Positions 44,196 through 53,525 of a stretch of 64,000 nt of DNA are shown one piece after another. How positions within the stretch are numbered: position 1 is the first letter of the stretch; the number at the start of each line of letters is the position of its first letter. The position numbers and the translations under genes were made by a program. The notes beneath the pieces are model-generated. The model saw only the letters and a program-made list of their open reading frames with translations, was not told the DNA's origin and ran no database searches. The stretch is from positions 2,170,001 through 2,234,000 of the forward strand of contig NZ_CP124681.1 in NCBI RefSeq assembly GCF_029961765.1. The letters are read 5' to 3'. Origin of the DNA: Nocardioides sp. QY071 (lineage in GTDB: Bacteria > Actinomycetota > Actinomycetes > Propionibacteriales > Nocardioidaceae).

Positions 44196-45728
44196 ATGTC
44201 AGACACCGTTCGCCCCACGGAGCTCGCCGCCGAGCAGCAGGCCCTGCTGCACCGCACGCTCGGCCGCTTCGACATCATCTTCCTGCTCATCGCCGCCGTC
44301 GTCGGCCTCGAGACTCTCGGCCAGGTCTCGACATACGGCGCCGAGGCGTTCACCTGGGCGCTCGTGCTCGCCGTGTTCTTCCTCGTGCCCTACGGCCTGA
44401 TCTTCGCCGAGACCGGCGCCGCCTTCAGCGAGGAGGGCGGCGCCTACACCTGGGTCCGTGACGCCTTCGGCCGCCCGGCCGCCGCGGTCGCCTCGCTGCT
44501 CAACTGGGTCACCCAGCCGGTGTGGGTCGGCGGCTCGATGTCCTTCCTCGCCGCCGAGACGGTGAGCACCTACATCACCCCGCTGCCGTCGGGCTCCTTC
44601 GCCGACTACGTCTTCAAGATCGTCTTCATCTGGATCACCGTGCTCGCGGCCGTGGTCAGCCTGCAGAAGGGCAAGTGGCTGCCCACCAGCGGCGCGGTGC
44701 TCAAGATCGGCGTGCTGGTGCTGTTCGTCGTGACCACCGCGATCTACGCCGTCCAGCACGGGGTCGAGGGCCTCGGTGCAGGCGACTTCAGCCCCACCCT
44801 GCTCGGCCTGTTCGGCTCGGTCCCGATCCTGCTGTTCGCCTACCTCGGCTTCGAGTCCGGCAACAGTGCCGCCGGCGAGATGGAGAACCCGGGCCGCGAC
44901 GTCCCCGTCTCCATCGCCCGTTCCTGCGCCACCGCCGCGTTCTGCTACCTGGTGCCGATCCTCGCGATCCTGCTGGTGGTGCCGAAGGACGAGATCACCG
45001 GCATCGGCGGCTTCCTGGACGCGGTCAAGACCGTCTTCTCCGTGTACGGCGATGCAGCCGGTCCGCTGCTCAAGATCACCGCGATCGTCGTCGTCTACGT
45101 GCTGATGAGCCAGGGCTCGGCGTGGATGATCATCTCCGACCGGATGCAGGCGATGACCGCCGCCGACGGCTCCTTCTTCGGTGGCTTCTTCGGCCGCTTC
45201 CACCCCGGCCTGGGCACGCCGGTGCGCGTCAACATGCTCTCCGGCGTGACCGCCACCGTCTTCATGCTGGCCGCGATGGTCGTCTCCGGCACCGGCGGCG
45301 CGATCTTCGGCGTGGTGCTGACGATCTCGATCTCCACCTTCCTGCTCGCCTACCTGTTCGTCATCCCCGCCGCGATCAAGCTGCGCCGGATGTACCCCGA
45401 CGTGGAGCGCCCGTTCCGGGTGCCGGTCTCCGACCGCGGCTTCGCCCTGCTCGGCTGGCTGGCCTTCGCCTGGATCGTGCTCGGCTCCTGGGTCGCCGTC
45501 TTCCCCGGGACCCTCGAGCGCGTCTTCGGCCTCGACTACCCGTTCAAGGACTACTGGGGCGTCTCCCAGGGGACCTTCGAGGCCTTCACCCTCGGCACCC
45601 TCGCCGTGATCGCCGCCCTCGGTGCCATCGGCTACGTGTGCGGTCGCTCCGTGCGCGCCGGCAGTGCTGCCGGCAACCCCGACACTCCCGACACCCCCGA
45701 CAACCAGATCAAGGAAACCGTCCGATGA
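44196..45728 (+). CDS. APC-superfamily amino acid/amine permease
   Basis: 510 aa, about twelve membrane helices. APC features are seen in ETGAAFSEEGGAYTWVRDAFG, PILLFAYLGFESGNSAAGEMENPGRDVPVSI and LMSQGSAWMIISDRMQAMTAADG. It imports an amino acid or amine in symport. It lies 14 bp after the aldehyde dehydrogenase and overlaps the TMADH-family gene by 4 bp. The operon suggests it carries the amine oxidised by the next enzyme; specificity cannot be read from sequence. The C-terminal tail is Pro/Asp-rich. Confidence 0.85.
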   Translation: MSDTVRPTELAAEQQALLHRTLGRFDIIFLLIAAVVGLETLGQVSTYGAEAFTWALVLAVFFLVPYGLIFAETGAAFSEEGGAYTWVRDAFGRPAAAVASLLNWVTQPVWVGGSMSFLAAETVSTYITPLPSGSFADYVFKIVFIWITVLAAVVSLQKGKWLPTSGAVLKIGVLVLFVVTTAIYAVQHGVEGLGAGDFSPTLLGLFGSVPILLFAYLGFESGNSAAGEMENPGRDVPVSIARSCATAAFCYLVPILAILLVVPKDEITGIGGFLDAVKTVFSVYGDAAGPLLKITAIVVVYVLMSQGSAWMIISDRMQAMTAADGSFFGGFFGRFHPGLGTPVRVNMLSGVTATVFMLAAMVVSGTGGAIFGVVLTISISTFLLAYLFVIPAAIKLRRMYPDVERPFRVPVSDRGFALLGWLAFAWIVLGSWVAVFPGTLERVFGLDYPFKDYWGVSQGTFEAFTLGTLAVIAALGAIGYVCGRSVRAGSAAGNPDTPDTPDNQIKETVR

Positions 45729-47779
45729 CGTCGCCGTACGACATCCTCTTCGAGCCCGTCCAGATCGGGCCGGTCACCACGAAGAACCGCTTCTACCAGG
45801 TGCCCCACTGCAACGGCATGGGCTACCGCGACCCGAGCGCGCAGGCCTCGATGCGCAAGATCAAGGCCGAGGGTGGCTGGTCGGTCGTGTGCACCGAGCA
45901 GGTCGAGATCCACGCGACCTCCGACATCGCGCCGTTCATCGAGCTGCGGATCTGGGACGACCAGGACCTGCCCGCGCTCAAGCGGATCGCCGACGCGATC
46001 CACGAGGGCGGCGGCCTGGCCGGCATCGAGCTGGCCCACAACGGCATGAACGCGCCCAACCAGCTCAGTCGCGAGACCCCGCTCGGGCCGCAGCACCTGC
46101 CCGTCGCCCCCGACACGATCGCGCCGGTCCAGGCCCGCGCGATGACCGAGCAGGACATCGACGACCTGCGGCGCTGGCACCGCAACGCCGTACGACGCTC
46201 GCTGGAGGCGGGCTACGACGTCGTCTACGTCTACGGCGCCCACGGCTACGGCGCCCCGCACCACTTCCTCTCGCGCCGCTACAACAACCGCACCGACGGG
46301 TACGGCGGCTCCCTCGAGAACCGGATGCGGCTGCTGCGCGAGCTGCTCGAGGACACGATCGAGGAGGTCGCCGGCCGCGCCGCCGTGGCCTGCCGGATCA
46401 CGGTCGAGGAGGAGATCGACGGCGGCATCACCCGTGAGGACATCGAGAGCGTGCTGCGCGAGCTCGGCGAGCTGCCCGACCTGTGGGACTTCGCGATGGG
46501 CAGCTGGGAGGGCGACTCGGTCACCTCCCGCTTCGCGCCGGAGGGTCGCCAGGAGGAGTTCGTCGCGGGGTTGAAGAAGCTCACGACCAAGCCCGTCGTC
46601 GGCGTCGGCCGGTTCACCTCGCCTGACGCGATGGTGCGCCAGGTCAAGGCCGGGATCCTCGACCTGATCGGTGCCGCCCGCCCCTCGATCGCCGACCCGT
46701 TCCTCCCGAACAAGATCCGCGACGGCCGTCTCGACCTGATCCGTGAGTGCATCGGCTGCAACATCTGCGTGTCCGGCGACCTCACCATGTCGCCGATCCG
46801 CTGCACCCAGAACCCCAGCATGGGCGAGGAGTGGCGCCGCGGCTGGCACCCGGAGCGGATCCGCGCCAAGGAGAGCGACGCCCGCATCCTCGTCGTCGGC
46901 GCCGGTCCCTCGGGCCTTGAGGCGGCCCGCGCGCTCGGCGTACGCGGCTACGACGTCGTGCTCGCCGAGGCCGGGCGCGACCTCGGCGGCCGGGTCTCGG
47001 CCGAGTCGAAGCTGCCGGGCCTCTCGGCCTGGGGCCGCGTGAAGGAGTACCGCGAGGCCGTCCTCGCCGAGCTCCCGAACGTCGAGATCTACCGCGAGAG
47101 CCCGATGAGCGGCGACGACATCGTCGAGTTCGGCTTCGAGCACGTCATCACCGCCACCGGCGCCACCTGGCGCACCGACGGCGTCGCGCGCTTCCACACC
47201 GCGCCGATGCCGATCGCCGAGGGCGCCCAGGTGCTCGGCCCGGACGACCTGTTCGCCGGCCGCCTGCCCGAGGGCAGGAAGGTCGTCGTCTACGACGACG
47301 ACCACTACTACCTCGGTGGCGTCGTCGCGGAGCTGCTCGCCCAGAAGGGGTACGACGTCTCCATCGTCACCCCGGCCCCGCAGGTCTCCTCGTGGACCAA
47401 CAACACCTTCGAGATCAACCGGATCCAGCGCCGGATCATCGAGAACGGCATCACCCGGGTCCTCGACCACGCCGTCGTCTCGGTCGGCACGGGCGGTGTG
47501 ACGGTCCGCGAGACCTACACCGGCGCCGAGCGCGACCTCGACTGCGACGCCGTCGTCATGGTCACCGCCCGCCTGCCCAGGGAGGAGCTCTACCTCGACC
47601 TGGTCGCCCGACGCGACGCCGGCGAGATCGCGTCCGTGCGCGGCATCGGCGACGCCTGGGCTCCGGGCACCATCGCCGCCGCGGTGTGGTCGGGCCGCCG
47701 GGCCGCCGAGGAGTTCGACGCGGTGCTGCCGTCCAACGACGAGGTGCCGTTCCGGCGTGAGGTCACCCAGCTGGCCTGA
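45725..47779 (+). CDS. TMADH-family amine dehydrogenase, probable histamine dehydrogenase
   Basis: 684 aa FMN/4Fe-4S/FAD-type flavoprotein of the trimethylamine dehydrogenase family. Cys29 in FYQVPHCNG is the 6-S-cysteinyl-FMN site. The 4Fe-4S ligands are Cys342, Cys345, Cys348 and Cys360 (CIGCNIC, RCTQN). The C-terminal half has a Rossmann domain (ILVVGAGPSGLEAARAL). The TMADH amine-binding aromatic bowl (Tyr60, Trp264, Trp355) corresponds here to Gln59, Trp261 and Asp352. From memory the same Gln/Trp/Asp set occurs in histamine dehydrogenase of Nocardioides simplex, while dimethylamine dehydrogenase shares only the Gln. Electrons probably go to ETF. Start ATG overlaps the permease stop. Alternative: another primary or N-methyl amine. 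Confidence 0.82.
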   Translation: MTSPYDILFEPVQIGPVTTKNRFYQVPHCNGMGYRDPSAQASMRKIKAEGGWSVVCTEQVEIHATSDIAPFIELRIWDDQDLPALKRIADAIHEGGGLAGIELAHNGMNAPNQLSRETPLGPQHLPVAPDTIAPVQARAMTEQDIDDLRRWHRNAVRRSLEAGYDVVYVYGAHGYGAPHHFLSRRYNNRTDGYGGSLENRMRLLRELLEDTIEEVAGRAAVACRITVEEEIDGGITREDIESVLRELGELPDLWDFAMGSWEGDSVTSRFAPEGRQEEFVAGLKKLTTKPVVGVGRFTSPDAMVRQVKAGILDLIGAARPSIADPFLPNKIRDGRLDLIRECIGCNICVSGDLTMSPIRCTQNPSMGEEWRRGWHPERIRAKESDARILVVGAGPSGLEAARALGVRGYDVVLAEAGRDLGGRVSAESKLPGLSAWGRVKEYREAVLAELPNVEIYRESPMSGDDIVEFGFEHVITATGATWRTDGVARFHTAPMPIAEGAQVLGPDDLFAGRLPEGRKVVVYDDDHYYLGGVVAELLAQKGYDVSIVTPAPQVSSWTNNTFEINRIQRRIIENGITRVLDHAVVSVGTGGVTVRETYTGAERDLDCDAVVMVTARLPREELYLDLVARRDAGEIASVRGIGDAWAPGTIAAAVWSGRRAAEEFDAVLPSNDEVPFRREVTQLA

Positions 47780-47811
47780 GGTCGAGCGGGCGCTGCCGGC
47801 TCCGGACGTGC

Positions 47812-47872
47812 GTCGTACCCGGCATCTGGGTGGTGACTCCGCCTGATTCACGACCCATTTGCCGGGTGCGAC
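47812..47872. terminator. Bidirectional hairpin between convergent genes
   Basis: A 20-bp inverted repeat with three mismatches (47812-47831 against 47853-47872, containing ACCCGGCA and TGCCGGGT) with a 21-nt loop. It fills the 102-bp gap between the convergent TMADH-family and nitrilase-type genes and can terminate both. Confidence 0.65.
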
Positions 47873-47881
47873 GGCGAGCCC

Positions 47882-48712
47882 TCAGAGCGGCGCGTACAGC
47901 TCCGGGCGCGTGTCGGTCCACAGCGCGGCGTTGTGCTCGTCGGCGTCCGTGATGCCGGCGGCCAGGTCGACCGTGCAGGTCACGACGGCCGGTCCGCCGG
48001 CGTCGTGACGCGGTGCCTCGCAGACGACCGTGCCGTCGGGGGCGATCACCCGGCTGCGGCCGAACATCGCGGCGTCCCCCTCGCCGCCGGCCTGGTTGAC
48101 GGTGATCCACCACTGGCCGTTGGCGAGCGCGTTGGCCGGGTGGAGCAGGTCCCACCAACGCTCGGCGCCGGCCTCGTAGGCGGCGGGCATCACGACCAGC
48201 CGCGCGCCGCGCTCGCGCAGGGCGCGGGCGTAGGCCGCGTGGTCGCCGTCGAAGCAGGTCGCCATGCCGACCCGGCCGAAGGGCTCGGTGTCGAGCACCG
48301 TGGCCTCGGAGCCGGCGGCGAAGACGGCGTCCTCGGCGGTCGGGCGGTAGAGGTGGGCCTTGCGGTGCCGGGCAATGATTGCGCCGGTGGGGTCGTAGAC
48401 CACCGTGGTGTTGTACGTCGATCCGTCGGCCAGCTCCGGGACCGACCCGGCGAACAGCCAGATGTCGTGCTGCCGGGCGGCCGCGGCGAGCGCGTCGGAC
48501 CGCGGGCCGGGCACCGTCTCGGCGGCGGCAGCGACGATGGAGCCGAGCCGCGGGGCGTCGTACCCGCTCGCCCAGAGCTCAGGCAGGACCACCAGTTCCG
48601 CCCCCTGGCCGGCCGCCTCGGCGACCAGCGTGAGCGCGGTCGCGAGGTTGGTGGCGGGCTCGCCGGGGACGGCGTGCCACTGCACTAGGCCGATGGTGAC
48701 GCTGTCCTGCAT
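47882..48712 (-). CDS. Carbon-nitrogen hydrolase (nitrilase superfamily)
   Basis: 276 aa. The Glu-Lys-Cys triad is visible as Glu45 (LPELW), Lys118 (RKAHLY) and Cys153 (ATCFDGD). It hydrolyses a non-peptide C-N bond (amide, carbamoyl or nitrile). The sequence is closer to the omega-amidase/carbamoyl amidase branches than to true nitrilases. It is divergent from an NCS1 permease and GMC oxidoreductase pair, which may bring in and modify its substrate. Substrate unknown. The start is ATG 48712; no strong ribosome site is visible. Confidence 0.82.
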   Translation of the reverse strand: MQDSVTIGLVQWHAVPGEPATNLATALTLVAEAAGQGAELVVLPELWASGYDAPRLGSIVAAAAETVPGPRSDALAAAARQHDIWLFAGSVPELADGSTYNTTVVYDPTGAIIARHRKAHLYRPTAEDAVFAAGSEATVLDTEPFGRVGMATCFDGDHAAYARALRERGARLVVMPAAYEAGAERWWDLLHPANALANGQWWITVNQAGGEGDAAMFGRSRVIAPDGTVVCEAPRHDAGGPAVVTCTVDLAAGITDADEHNAALWTDTRPELYAPL

Positions 48713-48781
48713 GGGTGCTCCTTCGTGACGGTGGGAGCTCTCATCCCATGTGGCGGTCCAGGTGATGTCAATGCGTCAGGT

Positions 48782-48798
48782 CATCGCTTTTGTCGATG
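48782..48798. promoter_or_regulatory. Palindrome CATCG-N7-CGATG in the nitrilase/NCS1 divergent region
   Basis: CATCGCTTTTGTCGATG lies in the 166-bp gap between divergent genes, 81 bp before the NCS1 start. Length and symmetry fit an operator; no regulator is adjacent. Confidence 0.35.
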
Positions 48799-48878
48799 CT
48801 GAGCAACGAAAACCGGTGTTGGTCGGCGGCCTCCTCCGCGGCCTACGGTGAGCGGGATCACGGCCCAGAGGGGGACCC

Positions 48879-50300
48879 ATGCACGACGAGGCGATCGAGA
48901 CCACCATGACGGTGGAGAAGCGCACCATCGACCACATCCCGGTGACGGAGCGGCACGGCAAGGCTCGTGACCTGTTCACGATCTGGTTCGGGTCCAACAT
49001 CATGCTGCTCACGGTCGCCACGGGCGTCGTCGCGACGGCGGTCTACGGCCTGCCGATCTGGGCCGCCGTGGTCGCGCTCGTCATCGGCCACGCGCTCGGC
49101 GGCGTCGTGATGGCGCTGCACGCCGCGCAGGGCCCGCAGATGGGCGTCCCGCAGATGCTGCAGACCCGCGCCCAGTTCGGCTCCTACGGCAGCCTGCTGG
49201 TCGTCGTGCTCGTGATCTTCATGTACGTCGGCTTCTTCGCCTCCAACATGGTGCTCGGCGGCCAGGCGGTCTCCAGCCTGTTCGGGCTCGACGAGACGGT
49301 CTCGATCATCCTGATCGGCCTGGTCAGCGTGGCCGGCGCGATCGTCGGCTACCGCATGATCCACGCCCTGACCGGACTGATGAGCCTGGTCTCCGGCCTG
49401 GTCCTGGCCCTCGCGTTCGTCTGGATCCTCGCGGTCAACGACCTGCCGACCGGCACCTTCCACTCCGACGGCGCCACCCTCGCCGGGTTCATGGGCACGA
49501 TCTCGCTCGCCGCCCTGTGGCAGATCGCCTACGCGCCGTACGTCTCCGACTACACCCGCTACATGCCCCGCGACACCGGCGTGCGCCCCGCGTTCTGGGC
49601 GACGTACGCCGGCGCGGTGCTCGGCTCGCTGTTCCCGATGATCCTCGGCGCCGTCGTCGGCGCCGCCCTGCCCGAGTCCGACACGGTCTCGGGCCTGCAG
49701 GACCTGACCCACGGCGTGGGCGGCCTCGTGATCGCGGTCTTCGGCATCGGCATCGCGTGCACCAACGCGATGAACCTCTACTGCGGCGCGCTCTCCACGA
49801 TCACCGTCGGGCAGACGATCTTCCCGAAGTGGGTGCCCGGCGCGGCCGCGCGCGGCGTCGTGTCTGCGGTGCTCTTCCTCGCCGCCGTCGTGATGGCGCT
49901 GGCCGGCAAGGACAACTTCCTGGTCAACTTCACCAACTTCATGCTCCTGCTGCTGTGCGTGCTGGTGCCGTGGACCGCGGTCAACCTGGTCGACTACTAC
50001 CTGCTCAAGCACGGCGAGTACGACATCGACTCGCTCTTCGAGCGCGACGGCGGCCGCTACGGGAAGTTCAACCTGATCGCCGTCGGCTGCTACTTCCTCG
50101 GCATCGCGGTCCAGGTCCCGTTCCTCGTGACCACCAAGTACACCGGCCCGATCGGCGAGAGGCTCGACTACGTCGACATCTCCTGGATCGTCGGGCTGGC
50201 GGTCATCTGCCCGCTCTACCTGTTCCTGATGCGACGGTTCAGCCGGTTCTCGGGCCACCGCCCGGTGCTGGAGGCCGCGCCCCAGGGCGGCGTCGCGTGA
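48879..50300 (+). CDS. NCS1-family permease (purine/cytosine/allantoin-type)
   Basis: 473 aa, about twelve membrane helices. The N-terminal part DHIPVTERHGKARDLFTIWFGSNIMLLTVATG is characteristic of NCS1/cytosine permeases. It imports a nitrogenous compound such as a nucleobase, hydantoin or related heterocycle by ion symport. It is coupled to the GMC oxidoreductase by a 4-bp overlap and divergent from the nitrilase-type hydrolase. Whether this set extends the amine pathway upstream (for instance an imidazole product) or serves a separate substrate is open. Confidence 0.85.
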   Translation: MHDEAIETTMTVEKRTIDHIPVTERHGKARDLFTIWFGSNIMLLTVATGVVATAVYGLPIWAAVVALVIGHALGGVVMALHAAQGPQMGVPQMLQTRAQFGSYGSLLVVVLVIFMYVGFFASNMVLGGQAVSSLFGLDETVSIILIGLVSVAGAIVGYRMIHALTGLMSLVSGLVLALAFVWILAVNDLPTGTFHSDGATLAGFMGTISLAALWQIAYAPYVSDYTRYMPRDTGVRPAFWATYAGAVLGSLFPMILGAVVGAALPESDTVSGLQDLTHGVGGLVIAVFGIGIACTNAMNLYCGALSTITVGQTIFPKWVPGAAARGVVSAVLFLAAVVMALAGKDNFLVNFTNFMLLLLCVLVPWTAVNLVDYYLLKHGEYDIDSLFERDGGRYGKFNLIAVGCYFLGIAVQVPFLVTTKYTGPIGERLDYVDISWIVGLAVICPLYLFLMRRFSRFSGHRPVLEAAPQGGVA

Positions 50301-51847
50301 CGCAGACCGTCGCGACCTCCGACTACCTGGTCATCGGCGGCGGTACGGCGGGCTCGCTGCTCGCCGCGCGGCTCAGCGAGGACCCCGCCGTGTCGGTGAC
50401 CCTGGTCGAGTGGGGACCCGACGACGAGCACGAGCCGCGGGCACGAGACCTGCGGCGCTGGGCGGAGATGCTCGAGGGGGAGTACGACCTCGACTACCGC
50501 AGCGTCGCGCAGGAGCGCGGCAACTCCGCGATCCGCCAGGCCCGGTTGCGGATCCTCGGCGGCTGCTCCGACGGCAACACCATGATCTCCTGGCGCACGC
50601 TCGCCGCCGACCTCGACGAGTGGGTCGAGCGGGGCGCCGCCGGCTGGGACGCCGCGACGGTGCAGCCGTACTTCGACCGCCTGCGGACGCCGATCCAGCC
50701 GGTCGCGCCCGAGGACCGCAACCCGATGGTCGCCGACATGGTGACCGCCGCGGCGGCCGCGCTCGACGTACCCCTGCAGGAGGCGTGGAACGACGGCCGG
50801 CTCGACGAGCGCGCCGAGGGTGCGGGCTTCTTCGAGGTCGGCTACACCCCCGACACCAACCTCCGCTCGTCGACATCCGTCCACTACCTCCATCCCGCGC
50901 GCGCCGAGCGCGCCAACCTCGACGTCGTGCTCGAGGCCCGCGTGGAGCGGGTCGAGGTCACCGACGGCCGCGCGACGGGCGTCCTGGCCCGGGTGGACGG
51001 CGAGCTGGTGCGGTACGCCGCGCGCCGCGAGGTGATCGTGTGCTGCGGTGCCATCGACTCGCCGCGACTGCTGCAGCTGTCCGGCATCGGTCCGCGCGCC
51101 GTCCTCGAGGACGCCGGGGTGCCGGTCGTCGTCGACCTGCCCGGCGTCGGGGAGAACCTGATGGACCATGCCGAGGGCCTGGTCGTCTGGGAGCTCGCCG
51201 AGCTGCCGCCGCCGACCTGCGCGAGCGGCTGGGACGCGGGCGCCCTGGTCAGCGTCGCCGCCCCCCACGACCGGCCCGACGTGCTCATGCACTTCCCGGT
51301 CGAGCCGTGGGCCGTCCACGCCGAGGCGTACGGCGCGCAGCTGCCCGAGCGGATCGTCTCGATCGCCCCCAACGTCGCCCGGCCCGCATCGCGCGGCCGG
51401 GTGTGGATCACCACCGCCGACCCCGACGCGCCGCCCGCGATCGACTACCGCTACTTCACCGATCCCGAGGGCCGCGACGAGGCCGTGCTCGTGGCCGGTG
51501 TCCGCCTGGCCCGCCGGATCGGCGAGGCCGAGCCCTTCGCGTCCCGGCTGGTCCGCGAGGTGTTCCCCGGACCGGACGTGCAGAGCGACGAGGAGATCAG
51601 CGCGGTCGCCCGCGGCACCCACCAGACCGTCTACCACGTCTCCGGCACCTGCCGGATCGGCGCGGACGACGACCCGGCGGCCGTCCTGCGCCCCGACCTC
51701 ACCGTGCGCGGGGTCGAGGGGCTGCGGGTCGTCGACGCGTCGGTGTTCCCGCAGCTGGTCGCCACCAACCCGGTCGTGACGGTGATGATGGTCGCCGAGC
51801 GCGCCGCCGACCTGGTCAGGGAAGCCGCAGGGCGATCGTGTAGCTGA
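50297..51847 (+). CDS. GMC family FAD oxidoreductase, substrate unknown
   Basis: 516 aa. FAD-binding SDYLVIGGGTAGSLLAARLSED, first GMC region ARLRILGGCSDGNTMISWR, second signature GAIDSPRLLQLSGIGP and C-terminal HVSGTCRIG plus [28 protein letters not shown] are present. The catalytic His is seen in YHVSGTC, and the C-terminal Asn in TNPVVT. Related to but clearly diverged from the choline dehydrogenase at 31695 (first signature has GGCSDGN instead of GGSSSIN). The start GTG 50297 overlaps the permease stop. The end overlaps the convergent GH26-like gene by 32 bp. Confidence 0.82.
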   Translation: MTQTVATSDYLVIGGGTAGSLLAARLSEDPAVSVTLVEWGPDDEHEPRARDLRRWAEMLEGEYDLDYRSVAQERGNSAIRQARLRILGGCSDGNTMISWRTLAADLDEWVERGAAGWDAATVQPYFDRLRTPIQPVAPEDRNPMVADMVTAAAAALDVPLQEAWNDGRLDERAEGAGFFEVGYTPDTNLRSSTSVHYLHPARAERANLDVVLEARVERVEVTDGRATGVLARVDGELVRYAARREVIVCCGAIDSPRLLQLSGIGPRAVLEDAGVPVVVDLPGVGENLMDHAEGLVVWELAELPPPTCASGWDAGALVSVAAPHDRPDVLMHFPVEPWAVHAEAYGAQLPERIVSIAPNVARPASRGRVWITTADPDAPPAIDYRYFTDPEGRDEAVLVAGVRLARRIGEAEPFASRLVREVFPGPDVQSDEEISAVARGTHQTVYHVSGTCRIGADDDPAAVLRPDLTVRGVEGLRVVDASVFPQLVATNPVVTVMMVAERAADLVREAAGRSCS

Positions 51848-53450
51848 TCGCCTGGCTCGACGCGACCGATCCGGTGGCGACATAGGTGCCGGTCGGCGTG
51901 AGCGCCACGGCCGCGTTGGTGTCGGCGAGCGTCGCGGTGATGTGACCGCCCCCGGTGCCGGTCGTCGTACGGCGCCGGGTGAGCGACGCCGGGATGGCGT
52001 GGCCGGTGTTGGTCGAGGACTTGTCCGCCCAGTAGACGACCACCCAGTCCCCGGCCCGGGTCGGCGTGACCGACGGGGCGACGTACTGCGTCGTGGTGCT
52101 GGCCTGGGCGTTGACCGCGCTCACGTCGATCGGGGTGCCCGGCGGGCCGCGATAGGCGGCCACGGTGAGGTCGCCCTTGGTGAGGGAGGAGTTGCTGACC
52201 GTGACGGTCGACCCCGCGTCGCCGGCGGTGGCGGTGCGCACCCACACCCGGCTCAGCGCGGTGGACAGGTTCGCGCTGCGCACCTGGGTCCAGCCTGCCG
52301 GCACCGACGTGCTGGTCGGTGCCGTGTTCGCGGTGAAGTAGAGCAGCAGGGTGTCGCCGCTCTGCACCGTGCCGGGCACCTGGACGCTGTGGTTGGTGAC
52401 GTTGGCGTTGCTGCTCGCCGAGGCGACGAAGGAGATCTCGGTGGTTGCGGGCGGCGGCGGTGGGGGAGTGCCGCCGTCATAGAACGGGTCTGTCGCCATG
52501 GTCCGGAACGCGCCGGCCGAGGAGGTGGTGCTGTCGGGGTACCAGTTGCAGCTGTCGGGGCCCTTGGCGTCGAAGGCGGAGACCCCGACGAACTGCGCGT
52601 AGTCCGACCGCTTGAAGAGGGCCTGCGCGGCGGCGTACCACTGGGCCTTGCGCGTGGGGTTGGCCGGGTCCTCGGCGCTCGCCCACTCCGTCAGCCACAG
52701 CTCCTTGGTCGGGTGGAGGGCGCCGAAGTCCCGGAAGGGACGGATGATCTGCTCCAGCGACATCCAAGGTGTGTTGATCCCGGTGCGACAGGTGAACCAG
52801 TTGTAGGCGTCGATGCCCATCGCGTCCACGTACCCGTCGCCCGGGTACCACTTCGGGCCGTAGTTCCGGGCGTCCGGTCCGACCATGAACGCGTAGTCGG
52901 TCATGATCCACATGAACCTCACGTTGGTCGCCCCACGAGCGACGACGATGTCGTGGAACTTCCGCCACGCCGCGATGAACTGGGACGCGTCGCCCATGGT
53001 GGAGCTGGCCTTGGACTCCGGCTCGTGGTTGAACGTGAAGTAGATCGGTACGGCGTAGTCGCGCAGCCGGTCCGCCCAGCGCACCATGTCGTCGTAGAGC
53101 GCGCTCCCGGGCTGGGCGTCGACGAGGCTCTGCCAGAGCACGGTCTGGCCGTTGAGTCGGCGGGACTTGACCGAGAGGATCAGGGTGCGTCCGCTGCCCT
53201 GGAGCCAGGTGTGGAACGAGTCGGGGAACGGGCTGTCCCAGCGCGGGAAGTCGCGGACCACGTCGTAGGTGCGACCGGCGGTCGCCTCGGCCCGCAGGAG
53301 GGCTGACTGGTAGCTCTCGCCCGCGCGGGGCTGGCTCACGGCGCCGAACTTCATGCCGTCCGGTGATCCCGACGCGAGCTGCGGCGCCGTGGCGAGCAGC
53401 ACCGCGCCTGTCAGTGCCGCGGCCAGCCGCAGGAGCCTGTTGGTCGTCAC
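51816..53450 (-). CDS. Secreted GH26-like glycoside hydrolase with C-terminal beta-sandwich domain
   Basis: 544 aa. A signal peptide (LLRLAAALTGAVLLATAPQLASG) precedes a TIM-barrel part (about residues 35-325). The barrel has YFTFNHEPES, candidate acid/base Glu, and LWLTEWASAED, candidate nucleophile, the GH26 arrangement; VDAMGIDAYNWF is also typical. After a PPPPPP linker comes a Ser/Thr-rich beta domain (about residues 340-544, SFVASASSNANVTNHSV) likely to bind polymer or the cell surface. Substrate may be a mannan or an exopolysaccharide. I chose GTG 53450; no other start keeps the signal peptide compact. Unrelated to its catabolic neighbours. Confidence 0.75.
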   Translation of the reverse strand: MTTNRLLRLAAALTGAVLLATAPQLASGSPDGMKFGAVSQPRAGESYQSALLRAEATAGRTYDVVRDFPRWDSPFPDSFHTWLQGSGRTLILSVKSRRLNGQTVLWQSLVDAQPGSALYDDMVRWADRLRDYAVPIYFTFNHEPESKASSTMGDASQFIAAWRKFHDIVVARGATNVRFMWIMTDYAFMVGPDARNYGPKWYPGDGYVDAMGIDAYNWFTCRTGINTPWMSLEQIIRPFRDFGALHPTKELWLTEWASAEDPANPTRKAQWYAAAQALFKRSDYAQFVGVSAFDAKGPDSCNWYPDSTTSSAGAFRTMATDPFYDGGTPPPPPPATTEISFVASASSNANVTNHSVQVPGTVQSGDTLLLYFTANTAPTSTSVPAGWTQVRSANLSTALSRVWVRTATAGDAGSTVTVSNSSLTKGDLTVAAYRGPPGTPIDVSAVNAQASTTTQYVAPSVTPTRAGDWVVVYWADKSSTNTGHAIPASLTRRRTTTGTGGGHITATLADTNAAVALTPTGTYVATGSVASSQAISYTIALRLP

Positions 53451-53525
53451 GTGTTCCCCCGTCCGATCGTGCCCACCGCAGTCGACCACTGCGGAGCACG
53501 ACCGGGCATCGCCACGATTGGGGGA

